Shown piece after piece: positions 25,670-33,288 of a stretch of DNA of 64,000 bases. This stretch comes from Salinicola endophyticus (GTDB taxonomy: Bacteria; Pseudomonadota; Gammaproteobacteria; Pseudomonadales; Halomonadaceae). The stretch lies in assembly GCF_003206575.1 (NCBI RefSeq), contig NZ_PZJO01000002.1, forward strand, positions 668,080 through 732,079, read 5' to 3'. The first letter of the stretch is position 1. Every line of letters starts with the position of its first letter. The notes below the pieces were generated by a model. It made no database searches. It was not told where the DNA came from and saw nothing but the letters and a program-made list of their open reading frames with translations. The translations under genes and the position numbers were made by a program.

Positions 25670-26530
25670 TCAGGCGGCGTCCACGGTGACCTGATAGCCG
25701 GCGAACTTGCGCAGGTTGATCACGCCGCTGTCGAGCATCAGATACTGCCCCTTGATGCCGGTCAGGGTGCCCTCGACCAGCGCCTGCTTGTCTAGGTTGA
25801 ACGACTGGATCTTGCGCGGCCAGCTCAGCACCGGATAGTCGATCGAGACCACGTCGGGGCGTTCCAAAGTGCGGATCGCCTCGGCGCCATGGGTCGCGCG
25901 CAGAGCGTCGAGCCCCGGCGCCACCGTGTCCAGCAGACGGTCGCGTTCGGCCACCAGATCGAGCGGTTCGACCTCGCCCTTGAGCATGGCGCGCCAGTTG
26001 GTGCGGTCGGAGACGTGCGCCTTGAACAGCGTCTCCACCAGCCCCGACTGCTGGCGCGTGGCCACCTCGAGGATCGGCAGCGCCTGGATCGCGCCCTGAT
26101 CGAGCCAGCGCGTCGGGGTATTGGTCCCCCGGGTGATACCGACCTTGAGCCCGGAGGCATTGGCCAGATAGACGATATGCGGGCGGAAACAGTGCTGCTC
26201 GCCCCACTCGGGCTCGCGACAGGTGCCCTGGAAGTAGTGGCAGGTCTCCGGTCGCACCAGACAGAGATCGCACTGGGCGAGCGTGCTGAAACAGGGGTAG
26301 CAGTAGCCCTGGCCAAAGCTCTTGCGGGTGTGCCGACCACAGTGGACACAGTGAATCGCCCCGGCGTAGTGCAGGCGCAGCCGCTGCCCCAGCCGCGCAT
26401 TGAGCGCCAGCCCCGCCTCCCCCGCCCGCAGGCGATAGTCGGCCAGCCCCGTCTCGGGCAGCCGCACGTCCAGCTTGCGCAGTTGCCCGCTGACCCGTGC
26501 GTCGCCCTCGGTGAGGATCAGTTGATCCAT
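25670..26530 (-). CDS. DUF2797 protein with zinc-ribbon-like cysteines
   Basis: A 286-residue protein of the DUF2797 family. The middle holds a cluster of cysteine pairs: CVHCGRHTRKSFGQGYCYPC, followed by CDLCLVRPETCHYFQGTC and EQHCFRPHIVYLA. These probably bind zinc. A GIY-YIG-like segment KVGITRGTNTPTRWLDQGA follows, which has been noted for this family. Biochemical function is unknown. Its ATG lies inside the end of the YeaC gene (13 bp overlap), so the two are translationally coupled. The start is well placed relative to family members; the longer open frame has no homology. Confidence 0.85.
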   Translation of the reverse strand: MDQLILTEGDARVSGQLRKLDVRLPETGLADYRLRAGEAGLALNARLGQRLRLHYAGAIHCVHCGRHTRKSFGQGYCYPCFSTLAQCDLCLVRPETCHYFQGTCREPEWGEQHCFRPHIVYLANASGLKVGITRGTNTPTRWLDQGAIQALPILEVATRQQSGLVETLFKAHVSDRTNWRAMLKGEVEPLDLVAERDRLLDTVAPGLDALRATHGAEAIRTLERPDVVSIDYPVLSWPRKIQSFNLDKQALVEGTLTGIKGQYLMLDSGVINLRKFAGYQVTVDAA

Positions 26531-26784
26531 TTGAGCGCCGCTTCCTCGGCCGTGTCGTGGCCGCCCGAGGCGCACTCGTTGCGTTCCAGATAGCCCACAC
26601 GCTGCGCCTCGGGCACCGCGTGAATCACCTCGTACTTGATCACCGCCTCCAGGCACAGCTCGGTCTGCTCGGCGCTCAGGGGGCGGCCGTCGGGCCACTT
26701 GCGCAGCTGGATCGCCTGCTTGAAGTTCTCGTACATCTCAGGGGTCATCTGCGCGACCATGCGGTCGAAGTTCATCTCGTTCAT
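26518..26784 (-). CDS. YeaC-like DUF1315 protein
   Basis: An 88-residue protein of the DUF1315/YeaC family. Recognisable blocks are MTPEMYENFKQAIQLRKWPDG and LSAEQTELCLEAVIKYE, both characteristic; the C-terminus ends in a Lys-Trp-Ile-Asn tail. No function is known for the family. GAGG five bases before the ATG at 26784 supports the start. The stop codon overlaps the next gene's start codon region by 13 bp, so it forms a two-gene unit with the DUF2797 protein, an association also common in other gammaproteobacteria. Confidence 0.85.
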   Translation of the reverse strand: MNEMNFDRMVAQMTPEMYENFKQAIQLRKWPDGRPLSAEQTELCLEAVIKYEVIHAVPEAQRVGYLERNECASGGHDTAEEAALKWIN

Positions 26785-26887
26785 GCCTGCCTCGTCTTGG
26801 CGCCTCACGCCTGTCTCTATCCTGGGTCGCTGATTCGTGCCCGCTACCGGCCCCACCGCTGAGCCGCGGTTGCTCGCGCGGCCCGGG

Positions 26888-27736
26888 TCAGCCGGCGCGC
26901 CGTGTCAGCCTTGCGGCGACGGCCCCCATCAGCAGCCCCGCCAGCAGCCCGCCCAGGTGGGCTTCGTTGGCGACGTTGCCGAAGCCGATCGCATCGGCCA
27001 GCCCGGTCATGGTAAAGACCATCCAGCCGAGCATGAAGACCACCAGCATCTGCGGCACGAAGTAGCCCTGCTCCGGACGCAGCCGCGACATCAGCCAGAC
27101 GTAGCCGAGCAGCGCATAGTCGACGCCGGACATGCCGCCGAACAGCAGCGTGCCGGTGAAGTACTGCGCCAGGTTGGAGACCACCGCGGCGATCACCACG
27201 ATCACCGCCAGCCAGCGCGAGCCCTGGAGTGCCTCGACCTGACGCCCGAAATACCACAGCCACAGCATGTTGAAGATCAGATGCATCCAGCCAAAGTGCA
27301 GCAGCGCCGGGGTGACCAGGCGCCAGATCTGCCCGCTGGCGAGGGCATCGCCCAGGGTGCCGGCGACCAGCCCCTGGCCGGAGGGGTGCACCGGCACGAT
27401 GATCAGCGCGCGCAGGACCGCATCGCCGAACACGCTCATGCCGAGGAAGATCGCCACGCACAGTGCGATCAGCCCCGCCGCCAGCGGCGCCTGTCCGAAC
27501 GCCTGGCCGGTGACGCTGGGGCGCCGTCGGCGCGGCGCGGCAGCGGCTTCGGCGAGATCGCCGCGCTGCCAGCGCTCGATCAGCCGCACCGCCTCGTCAC
27601 GCTGCTCGGGGTCGGCCAGCCACAGAATCTGCTGATCCTCCTGCTGGGTGAAGCGGTGCCCGATATGCTGCTGCCACAGCGCCTGACGCAGGGGACGCGT
27701 ATCCAGATCGCGGGGCATGGCGAGAAGTCTGTACAT
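26888..27736 (-). CDS. Rhomboid-family intramembrane serine protease, GlpG-like
   Basis: A 282-residue membrane protease. The first ~65 residues (MYRLLAMPRDLDTRPLRQAL, RFTQQEDQQILWLADPEQRDEA) form the GlpG-type cytosolic domain. Six transmembrane helices follow: catalytic serine in LFGGMSGVDYALLGY (G-x-S-G), catalytic histidine in NEAHLGGLLAGLLMG, and the L1-loop HFGWMHLIFNMLWLWYFG with the conserved His/Asn pair. Such proteases cut substrates within the membrane; the natural substrate here is unknown. GGAAGG precedes the ATG at 27736. It is followed on the same strand after 100 bp by the YeaC-DUF2797 pair. Confidence 0.92.
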   Translation of the reverse strand: MYRLLAMPRDLDTRPLRQALWQQHIGHRFTQQEDQQILWLADPEQRDEAVRLIERWQRGDLAEAAAAPRRRRPSVTGQAFGQAPLAAGLIALCVAIFLGMSVFGDAVLRALIIVPVHPSGQGLVAGTLGDALASGQIWRLVTPALLHFGWMHLIFNMLWLWYFGRQVEALQGSRWLAVIVVIAAVVSNLAQYFTGTLLFGGMSGVDYALLGYVWLMSRLRPEQGYFVPQMLVVFMLGWMVFTMTGLADAIGFGNVANEAHLGGLLAGLLMGAVAARLTRRAG

Positions 27737-28226
27737 GCAACCTTCCGAACCACGGGTGGGGGGAGTCATACACCGCGCCCTGGGGCCGGCGCAGAGCGCC
27801 ATTCTACCCTGCCCGAGATGATCTGGGGATGAATGCCGCCGCGGACGACGCTCGTCGACGTATCGCGCAAGCCGAAGACATGCCCCGCCGCGGTCAGCAC
27901 CGGGGTCAGACGGGAGGCGTAGGGTACAAAAAGAAAAATCCGGCGGGAGGGCCGCCGGATAAGAGCAAGGGATCATTCAAGGGAACACTTACTCAGAGTG
28001 GTGGCGCCGGCGGGAGTTCCCCGGGTGGGGCAAAAAAATGCGATTTTTCTCCCCACACGGTGCGCAGGCGCCAAAAAACCCAGGAAAATCAACCGTCAGC
28101 CCCACCGAAGGAGTCGCAAAAAAATCGCAGAGAAAGGGACGACACCTCACCGCAAACCGTGATCGCAAACAGCGGCCCAGGCTTCGACTGAAAAGCCGGC
28201 GAGAGACGGCAGCTGTCGTGCAACGC
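27737..28226. other. Intergenic region with possible minus-strand small RNA
   Basis: About 490 bp without a convincing protein gene. A strong minus-strand terminator lies at 27925-27960. Upstream of it, at 28024-28055 and 28111-28127, are two A7-containing stretches flanked by complementary T runs (GCAAAAAAATGCGATTTTTC and GCAAAAAAATCGC). No protein frame covers them. The region could be the 3' UTR of the metallophosphatase mRNA or an independent small RNA. Confidence 0.35.
27925..27960 (-). terminator. Strong minus-strand intrinsic terminator
   Basis: Perfect 9-bp stem ATCCGGCGG/CCGCCGGAT (27938-27946, 27952-27960). Reading minus, it is followed by TTTTTCTTTTTGTA. The nearest minus-strand gene ends 266 bp upstream, so it ends either a long 3' UTR or an unannotated small RNA. 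Confidence 0.85.
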
Positions 28227-29204
28227 CTAATCGGCGATACCTTCGCGCGCGACATCCACCCACACGAAGCGATCGGCATCGAGCTGCCTCTCGCCATCCC
28301 AGCGGTAGGCCACCAGCCGCCCGTATTTCACCGCGCTGTAGTCGAGGCAGGCGATGTTGGCGCGTGGCAGCGCCGGCACGCCCTTGCACCAGTAGTGGCC
28401 GACGAACAGCGGCGGCGCTGACTCCGGGTACCAGGTCAGACGATCGCGCTCGGCGTCGCTGAGCGCTCGGTCCTCGAGCCCATCGGGCAGATTGTCCGGC
28501 TGGAACACCACGTCGCCATAGGTGGCCGGCTCGCGACACCAGAAGTGGGTGCGGAAGGCGCGACGGGTGAAGCCATCTCCCGAGCGGATCTCCACTCCCG
28601 GCGGTAGCGGCATCTGGGTACCGCGGGTGAGCCGGTCCATCACCCGCTGGGCGAAGGTGCCGGGCTGGGTCGACTCGATCAGGAAATCGTGATCGATGCG
28701 GCCATCGGGGCAGTGCGCCAGGAAGGCGTCGATCAGCGCCTCGTCCCAGCAGGCGTGCACCACCCGCATGCCGTCGAGTTCAAGACACAGCGGCATGTCG
28801 AGAAACCACTCGAGGCAGCGCTCCCACTCCAGCGGATGCTGGTGGTACTGGGCCAGGGTACGCTCGATGATGCGGTTGTTGCGGGGCGAGTGAGAACGCA
28901 GCCACGCCTGGGTACTCCCCGGTGGTGACGGGTGGCAGTAGGCCAGTGCGTTGTACTCGTGATTGCCCATCACGATGTGCGCCTCGCCGGCCTCGACCAT
29001 GCGCTTGGCCACCGATACCGCCAGCCGGATCCGCGGCCCGCGATCGATCAGATCACCCAGAAACACCACCCGGCGGCGCGGATGGCGATAGACACCGGCT
29101 TCCTCGCGGTAACCCAGCTTCTCCAGCAGCCGCACCAGGGTGCGGCCGCAGCCGTGCACGTCGCCGATCAGATCGTAGCCGTCCACCGCGTCGCCCAGCG
29201 CCAT
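28227..29204 (-). CDS. Calcineurin-like metallophosphatase (ApaH/PrpE type)
   Basis: A 325-residue metallophosphoesterase. The dinuclear metal motifs are intact: YDLIGDVHGCG (D-x-H), FLGDLIDRGPR (GDxxDRG) and IVMGNHEYNA (GNHE), with later histidines in VHACWDEA and VGHYWCKG. The family includes diadenosine tetraphosphatases, serine/threonine phosphatases and RNA 5'-cap removing enzymes; which one cannot be decided from motifs. Its start codon is separated by one base from the nadK stop codon, so it is translationally coupled to NAD kinase. That linkage hints at a nucleotide-type substrate, but this is inference. Confidence 0.88.
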   Translation of the reverse strand: MALGDAVDGYDLIGDVHGCGRTLVRLLEKLGYREEAGVYRHPRRRVVFLGDLIDRGPRIRLAVSVAKRMVEAGEAHIVMGNHEYNALAYCHPSPPGSTQAWLRSHSPRNNRIIERTLAQYHQHPLEWERCLEWFLDMPLCLELDGMRVVHACWDEALIDAFLAHCPDGRIDHDFLIESTQPGTFAQRVMDRLTRGTQMPLPPGVEIRSGDGFTRRAFRTHFWCREPATYGDVVFQPDNLPDGLEDRALSDAERDRLTWYPESAPPLFVGHYWCKGVPALPRANIACLDYSAVKYGRLVAYRWDGERQLDADRFVWVDVAREGIAD

Positions 29205-29205
29205 G

Positions 29206-30087
29206 TCAGTCTCCCAGCCTGCTGCTCCAACCCAGCTTCGAGCGGCACGCCTCGAAGAAGCTGTGCCCGCGCGGGTGGATCAGGGTCAGGCGCTCGGCCT
29301 TGCGGCGCACATAGAGAATGTCACCGGGCTTGCACACCACACGGGTCTGGCCGTCACAGCTGACATGCGGGTAGGCCTGGTTGATATCACCGATATGCAC
29401 CCGAATCTCGCTCGCCGCGTCGATCACGATCGGCCGGCTCGAGAGGGTGTGCGGGAACATCGGCACCAGGGTGATCGCCTCCAGCCCCGGGTGGACGATG
29501 GGGCCTCCGCCGGAGAGCGCATAGGCGGTAGAGCCGGTGGGCGTGGCCATGATCAGGCCGTCGGAGCGCTGGGAGTAGACGAAGCGGTCATCGATGAACA
29601 GTTCGAACTCGATCATCCGCGCCGCCTTGCCCGGGTGCACCACCACGTCGTTGAGACTGGTGCCGGCGCCGATCAGACGCTCGCCGCGATAGAGTTCGGC
29701 GTCGAGCAGGAAGCGCCGTTCGCTGTCGTACTGGCCGTCGAGCACCTCGGCCACCTTCTGCTCGACCTCGTCGGGGGAGATGTCGGTGAGAAAGCCGAGC
29801 CGCCCGCGATTGATCCCGAGCACCGGCGTGGCGCTGGTGCACAGGGCCCGGGCCGCGCCCAGCAGGCTGCCGTCACCGCCGACCACGATCACCAGGTCGC
29901 ACAGGGTGCCCAACTCGCGCCGCCGCGCCTCGCGCTGGCCGTGGGCCTCCAGCAGCGCTGCCGTGCGATCCTCGATCACGATCTCGCAGTCGCGGCGCTC
30001 GAGAAAGATCAGCAGACGCTTGAGGGTCTCGACGACCTTGTCGCTGCCCAGGCGGCCGATCAGGCCGATGGTGTTGAACGCACTCAT
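29206..30087 (-). CDS. nadK: NAD kinase
   Basis: A 293-residue enzyme that phosphorylates NAD+ to NADP+. The catalytic GGDGS (in VIVVGGDGSLLGAA) and downstream GINRGRLGFLTDI are diagnostic, together with NDVVVHPGKAARMIEFELFID and TPTGSTAYALSGGGPIVHP. Length is the same as E. coli NadK (292). It acts in the cytosol and sets the NADP pool. The metallophosphatase gene begins one base after its stop codon, making a coupled two-gene operon. The upstream 350 bp divides it from the divergent PQQ dehydrogenase genes. Confidence 0.97.
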   Translation of the reverse strand: MSAFNTIGLIGRLGSDKVVETLKRLLIFLERRDCEIVIEDRTAALLEAHGQREARRRELGTLCDLVIVVGGDGSLLGAARALCTSATPVLGINRGRLGFLTDISPDEVEQKVAEVLDGQYDSERRFLLDAELYRGERLIGAGTSLNDVVVHPGKAARMIEFELFIDDRFVYSQRSDGLIMATPTGSTAYALSGGGPIVHPGLEAITLVPMFPHTLSSRPIVIDAASEIRVHIGDINQAYPHVSCDGQTRVVCKPGDILYVRRKAERLTLIHPRGHSFFEACRSKLGWSSRLGD

Positions 30088-30435
30088 GCAACGGATCTCT
30101 GACGGCGTATCGGCCGGCCATTATGAGGGCTGCCCGAAGAGGCGGCAAACCGCACGCCCTTCGGATGCCGCCAACCCGGCAGCGTGCGTAAAAAAACGAA
30201 CATGGCGACGCCCGACACGTTAAAATTGCCTACCCTGTCGACAGGGACCACCACGCCTATCGACGGGGTACCGTCCCCACAAGGGAAGACCGCAAGGGAA
30301 ATCCGCAGAGGGAACACCTCAGGGAAGGCAGGGCGCGTTCCGTCATCGCCTTTATCGGTGCGTCGCCACGCTCAGCGGCCACGCCGCCGTTCGGCAAGGC
30401 GCGCCTGACTTCGCCATACAGGGAGATAGGGCAAC
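30088..30435. other. Divergent intergenic region between nadK and the PQQ dehydrogenase genes
   Basis: About 350 bp with no supported gene. It contains a 14-bp perfect palindrome at 30233-30246, and an AT-richer patch ACGTTAAAATTGCC just before it. A short plus-strand open frame at 30184 is basic, lacks a family and has no good ribosome site; I do not call it. Confidence 0.4.
30233..30246. promoter_or_regulatory. 14-bp perfect palindrome, possible operator
   Basis: CCCTGTCGACAGGG is fully self-complementary and lies about 145 bp upstream of nadK and 190 bp upstream of the small PQQ-dehydrogenase subunit. A dimeric regulator could bind it. There is no other evidence, and a palindrome of this size may occur by chance. 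Confidence 0.3.
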
Positions 30436-30801
30436 ATGCCATCATCGCAATCCAAACCACTCGGCGCCATCGTGCTGCTGCTGGCCTCGCTCGTCGGCGC
30501 GGCAGTCGCCGGTTACGCCTATGTCACCCCGCTGACCGGCGTCAACGGCTCGCTCGGCGCGCTGGTCGTCATCTTCGCCTGCCTCGCGCTGGCGCTGATG
30601 GCGCTGATCCTGATGCCGCTCAAGCATCGTGGCGGCCGCATCTTCTGGCGTCTGCTGGCCCTCGTCGGGCTGATCGGCACCGGCTTCGCCGGCCTGCTGC
30701 TGCACCAGTGGGGCATCGCTGCCGCCATGGTGCTGGGCCTGATCGGGCTGATCCTCGATCTGCGCCGCCCCACCGCCACCCGCCGCGCCGCACACGCTTG
30801 A
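30436..30801 (+). CDS. Small membrane subunit of PQQ dehydrogenase (SldB-like)
   Basis: A 121-residue very hydrophobic protein with four predicted transmembrane helices: LGAIVLLLASLVGAAVAGYA, LGALVVIFACLALALMALIL, LLALVGLIGTGFAGLLL and MVLGLIGLILDL. It ends in a short basic tail. Its size and position directly before a periplasmic quinoprotein resemble SldB, the small membrane subunit of polyol dehydrogenases in acetic acid bacteria. It also resembles the detached membrane anchor of E. coli glucose dehydrogenase. It would hold the catalytic subunit at the inner membrane and pass electrons to ubiquinone. The next gene's AGGAG overlaps its stop codon, so expression is coupled. Confidence 0.75.
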   Translation: MPSSQSKPLGAIVLLLASLVGAAVAGYAYVTPLTGVNGSLGALVVIFACLALALMALILMPLKHRGGRIFWRLLALVGLIGTGFAGLLLHQWGIAAAMVLGLIGLILDLRRPTATRRAAHA

Positions 30802-30812
30802 GGAGCCGTCTT

Positions 30813-32927
30813 ATGCCGACTTTCGGAATCACCCCACAACGCCTCGGCACGGCGACCGCTCTGGCCCTGATGCTGGCGCCGCTGCCGCTGCTGGCCCAGG
30901 ACGCTGACAGCGCCCAGGCCCCCGCCGCGAGCCAGACCCAGGACGCGGCCCAGAGCCAGGATAGCGTCCAGGCCCAGGACAACGACCAGAGCCAGGATGC
31001 CGCTCAGTCTCAGGACACGGCCCAGACTCAGGACACGGCCCAGGCCCAGCGCGCCGATATCCCGCTGGTCCCGACAAAGCCGACCTGGAACACCTTCCAC
31101 GGTCAGAACAACGCCCAGAAGTACAGCCCGCTCGACCAGATCAACGTCGACAACGTCGGCCAACTGGAGAAGGTCTGGGAAGTGCACACCGGTGACGTCT
31201 CCGACGGCTCCGGCGACATTCCCGCCACGGTGTGGTCGGCGACGCCGATTTTCGCCAACGACACCCTCTACATCGGTACGCCCTTCTACCGCCTGCTGGC
31301 GCTGGACCCGGCTACCGGCGAGCAGAAGTGGAGCTTCGATACCCACTCCAAGCTCGAAGCCCTGACCCAACCGGTGCTCAAGAACCGCGGCGTGGCCTAC
31401 TGGGAAGCCAAGGATCCAGAGCCCGGTCAGGCGTGCCAGAAGATCGTCTACATGGGCACCATGGACGCACAGCTGTTCGCGCTCGACGCCGACACCGGCA
31501 AGCCGTGTCAGGACTTCGCCGACAACGGTGTACTCGACGTCAATCAGTGGAACACCACCCACGCCAAGTGGCCGCTCTCGATCCTGCAGCCGCCGACCGT
31601 GGTCGGCGACCACCTGATCTTCGGCTGGGCCGGCAAGGACTGGGCCTTCGAGACCGCGCCTCCGGGCACCGTGTTCTCGATCGACGCGCGCACCGGCAAG
31701 CGTGAGTGGACCTTCGAGGCACTGTCGCCGGAGATGCGTGAGAAGAGCGGCACCGCCAACGTCTGGACCCAGATGTCGGTGGACGAGGCTCACGGCCTGA
31801 TCTATCTGCCGGTCTCCTCGCCCTCTCCCAACTACTGGGGCGGCAACCGCACCGAATCGGCCCCGCTGGCGACCTCGACCACCGCGCTCGACGTCGACAC
31901 CGGCAAGGTCGTGTGGTCGCGCCAGTGGGTGCATCACGATGTCTGGGACTACGACATCAATGCCGCGCCCACGCTGATGGACATCACTGTCGACGGCAAG
32001 CAGATTCCGGCGCTGATCCAGGCCACCAAGATGGGCTTTCTGTTCGTGGTCAACCGCCTCACCGGCGAGGACGTATGGCCGATCGAGGAGCGCCCGGTAC
32101 CCCAGGGCGACGGCTCGGTGAAGGGCGAGGTCTACGCCAAGACCCAACCGTTCCCGACCAAGCCGGCACCGCTGCTCGACCAGTCGAAGAAACCCAAGAT
32201 CTGGGAACTCGCCGACATGGTCGGTGGCGGTCAGTGTTCGCGGCTGTGGGACAACCTCTACTACGAGGGCATGTACACCCCGCCGACCACCCAAGGCGAA
32301 GGCACCCTGGCCTACCCGGACAGCGCCGGCGGCGTGCAGTGGGGCGGCGTCGCCTTCGATCCGCAGAGCCAGACCGCGATCGTCAACGTCTCGCACATCG
32401 TGCAGACGATCAAACTCTACGACCGCGAGGCTTACAAGAAGGCGGACAGCGGCTCCGGCAACGAGAGCGGGTTCTCGCCGCAGGAAGGCGCGCCCTACGG
32501 CATGCGTCTGAACGTCGCCAGCAACTGGCTCGGCATGCCGTGCTGGGAGCCGCCGTTCGGTGAACTGGTGGCGCTGGACATGCACACCGGTGACGTCAAG
32601 TGGCGGCGTCCGGTCGGCGCCTCGCAGCAGTACGGCTTCTTCATGCCGGAACGCTGGGGTTCGCCGACCATCGGCGGGCCGGCAGTCACCGCCGGCGGGC
32701 TGATCTTCATCGGCGCCTCGATGGATGCCAAGCTGCGCGCCTACTCGCTGGAGAGCGGCAAGGAGCTGTGGTCCGACCAGGCCCAGGCACCGGCCGTCGC
32801 CAACCCGGCGGTATACGAGTACAAGGGACGTGAATACGTCGCCTTCGTCGCCGGTGGCAACACCATCCTCAAGGATCAGGTGGGCGACCAGGTCGTGGTC
32901 TACGCACTGCCGCAAGACAAGCAGTAA
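30813..32927 (+). CDS. PQQ-dependent polyol/glucose-type dehydrogenase, catalytic subunit (SldA-like)
   Basis: A 704-residue quinoprotein with signal peptide (about 1-28). An unusual Gln/Asp-rich linker at residues 30-80 is built from repeats such as AQSQD and AQTQD. The rest is an eight-bladed propeller; the docking repeats are plain: ALDPATGEQKW, ALDADTGKP, SIDARTGKREW, ALDVDTGKVVW, ALDMHTGDVKW, AYSLESGKELW. DVWDYDINAAPTLMDI and WNTFHGQNNAQKYSPLDQI are typical of membrane glucose/polyol/quinate dehydrogenases. It would oxidise a sugar, polyol or quinate in the periplasm using PQQ and pass electrons to quinone through the preceding subunit. No PQQ synthesis genes are present. Substrate is undetermined. 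A terminator follows at 32951. Confidence 0.88.
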   Translation: MPTFGITPQRLGTATALALMLAPLPLLAQDADSAQAPAASQTQDAAQSQDSVQAQDNDQSQDAAQSQDTAQTQDTAQAQRADIPLVPTKPTWNTFHGQNNAQKYSPLDQINVDNVGQLEKVWEVHTGDVSDGSGDIPATVWSATPIFANDTLYIGTPFYRLLALDPATGEQKWSFDTHSKLEALTQPVLKNRGVAYWEAKDPEPGQACQKIVYMGTMDAQLFALDADTGKPCQDFADNGVLDVNQWNTTHAKWPLSILQPPTVVGDHLIFGWAGKDWAFETAPPGTVFSIDARTGKREWTFEALSPEMREKSGTANVWTQMSVDEAHGLIYLPVSSPSPNYWGGNRTESAPLATSTTALDVDTGKVVWSRQWVHHDVWDYDINAAPTLMDITVDGKQIPALIQATKMGFLFVVNRLTGEDVWPIEERPVPQGDGSVKGEVYAKTQPFPTKPAPLLDQSKKPKIWELADMVGGGQCSRLWDNLYYEGMYTPPTTQGEGTLAYPDSAGGVQWGGVAFDPQSQTAIVNVSHIVQTIKLYDREAYKKADSGSGNESGFSPQEGAPYGMRLNVASNWLGMPCWEPPFGELVALDMHTGDVKWRRPVGASQQYGFFMPERWGSPTIGGPAVTAGGLIFIGASMDAKLRAYSLESGKELWSDQAQAPAVANPAVYEYKGREYVAFVAGGNTILKDQVGDQVVVYALPQDKQ
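30925..31050 (+). repeat. In-frame Gln/Asp/Ala coding repeat in the PQQ dehydrogenase gene
   Basis: The DNA for residues about 38-79 repeats units close to GCCCAGAGCCAGGAT / GCCCAGACTCAGGAC, giving a low-complexity linker between the signal peptide and propeller. Such arrays can expand or contract by slippage without frameshift. Confidence 0.7.
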
Positions 32928-32950
32928 GCGTTAGCCACACCGCGGGATAC

Positions 32951-32977
32951 GGGGGGAGCTCAATGCTCCCCCTTTTT
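32951..32977 (+). terminator. Terminator of the PQQ dehydrogenase genes
   Basis: Stem GGGGGAGC/GCTCCCCC (32952-32959 with 32965-32972), loop TCAAT, followed by TTTTT, 25 bases after the stop codon. Confidence 0.9.
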
Positions 32978-33288
32978 GTGTCTGCCATCCCTGGCAGGCC
33001 CCCTTCGGGCCGCCTGCGGCGTCCAAAATCGCTCCCGACGATTTTTGGTACCCCACATACCCCGATCTCCTCCCTATCACCCTATTTTCCACGCTATCTG
33101 CCAACCGCTGTCACCACTGATTGCGGCTCGGACTGTCCTCATTCGCCCTTCGTCGCATCTTAAAAATCAGAACACCCGCCGACTTTCATTAGATCACCCT
33201 CTGTTCCGATACTCGATCAGGCTTCTGCGACACACCCGAGGTGTGAGTGCGCGGATGCGCCCCATCCAATAACAACGAGGTCGCGGCC
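32978..33288 (+). other. Intergenic region upstream of the DUF3100 cluster
   Basis: About 310 bp. It carries an imperfect hairpin at 33023-33048 (CCAAAATCG ... CGATTTTTGG) and a lower-GC stretch before the DUF3100 gene. The promoter of the long downstream cluster should lie here, but I could not place it. Confidence 0.3.

Noticed and set aside
30184-30408. 74-codon plus-strand open frame upstream of the PQQ genes
   Set aside because: Basic low-complexity translation, no family, and it overlaps the probable promoter region.
30519-32915. 798-codon open frame antisense to the PQQ dehydrogenase
   Set aside because: Shadow of the sense gene; composition is rich in His, Arg and Gly with no domain.
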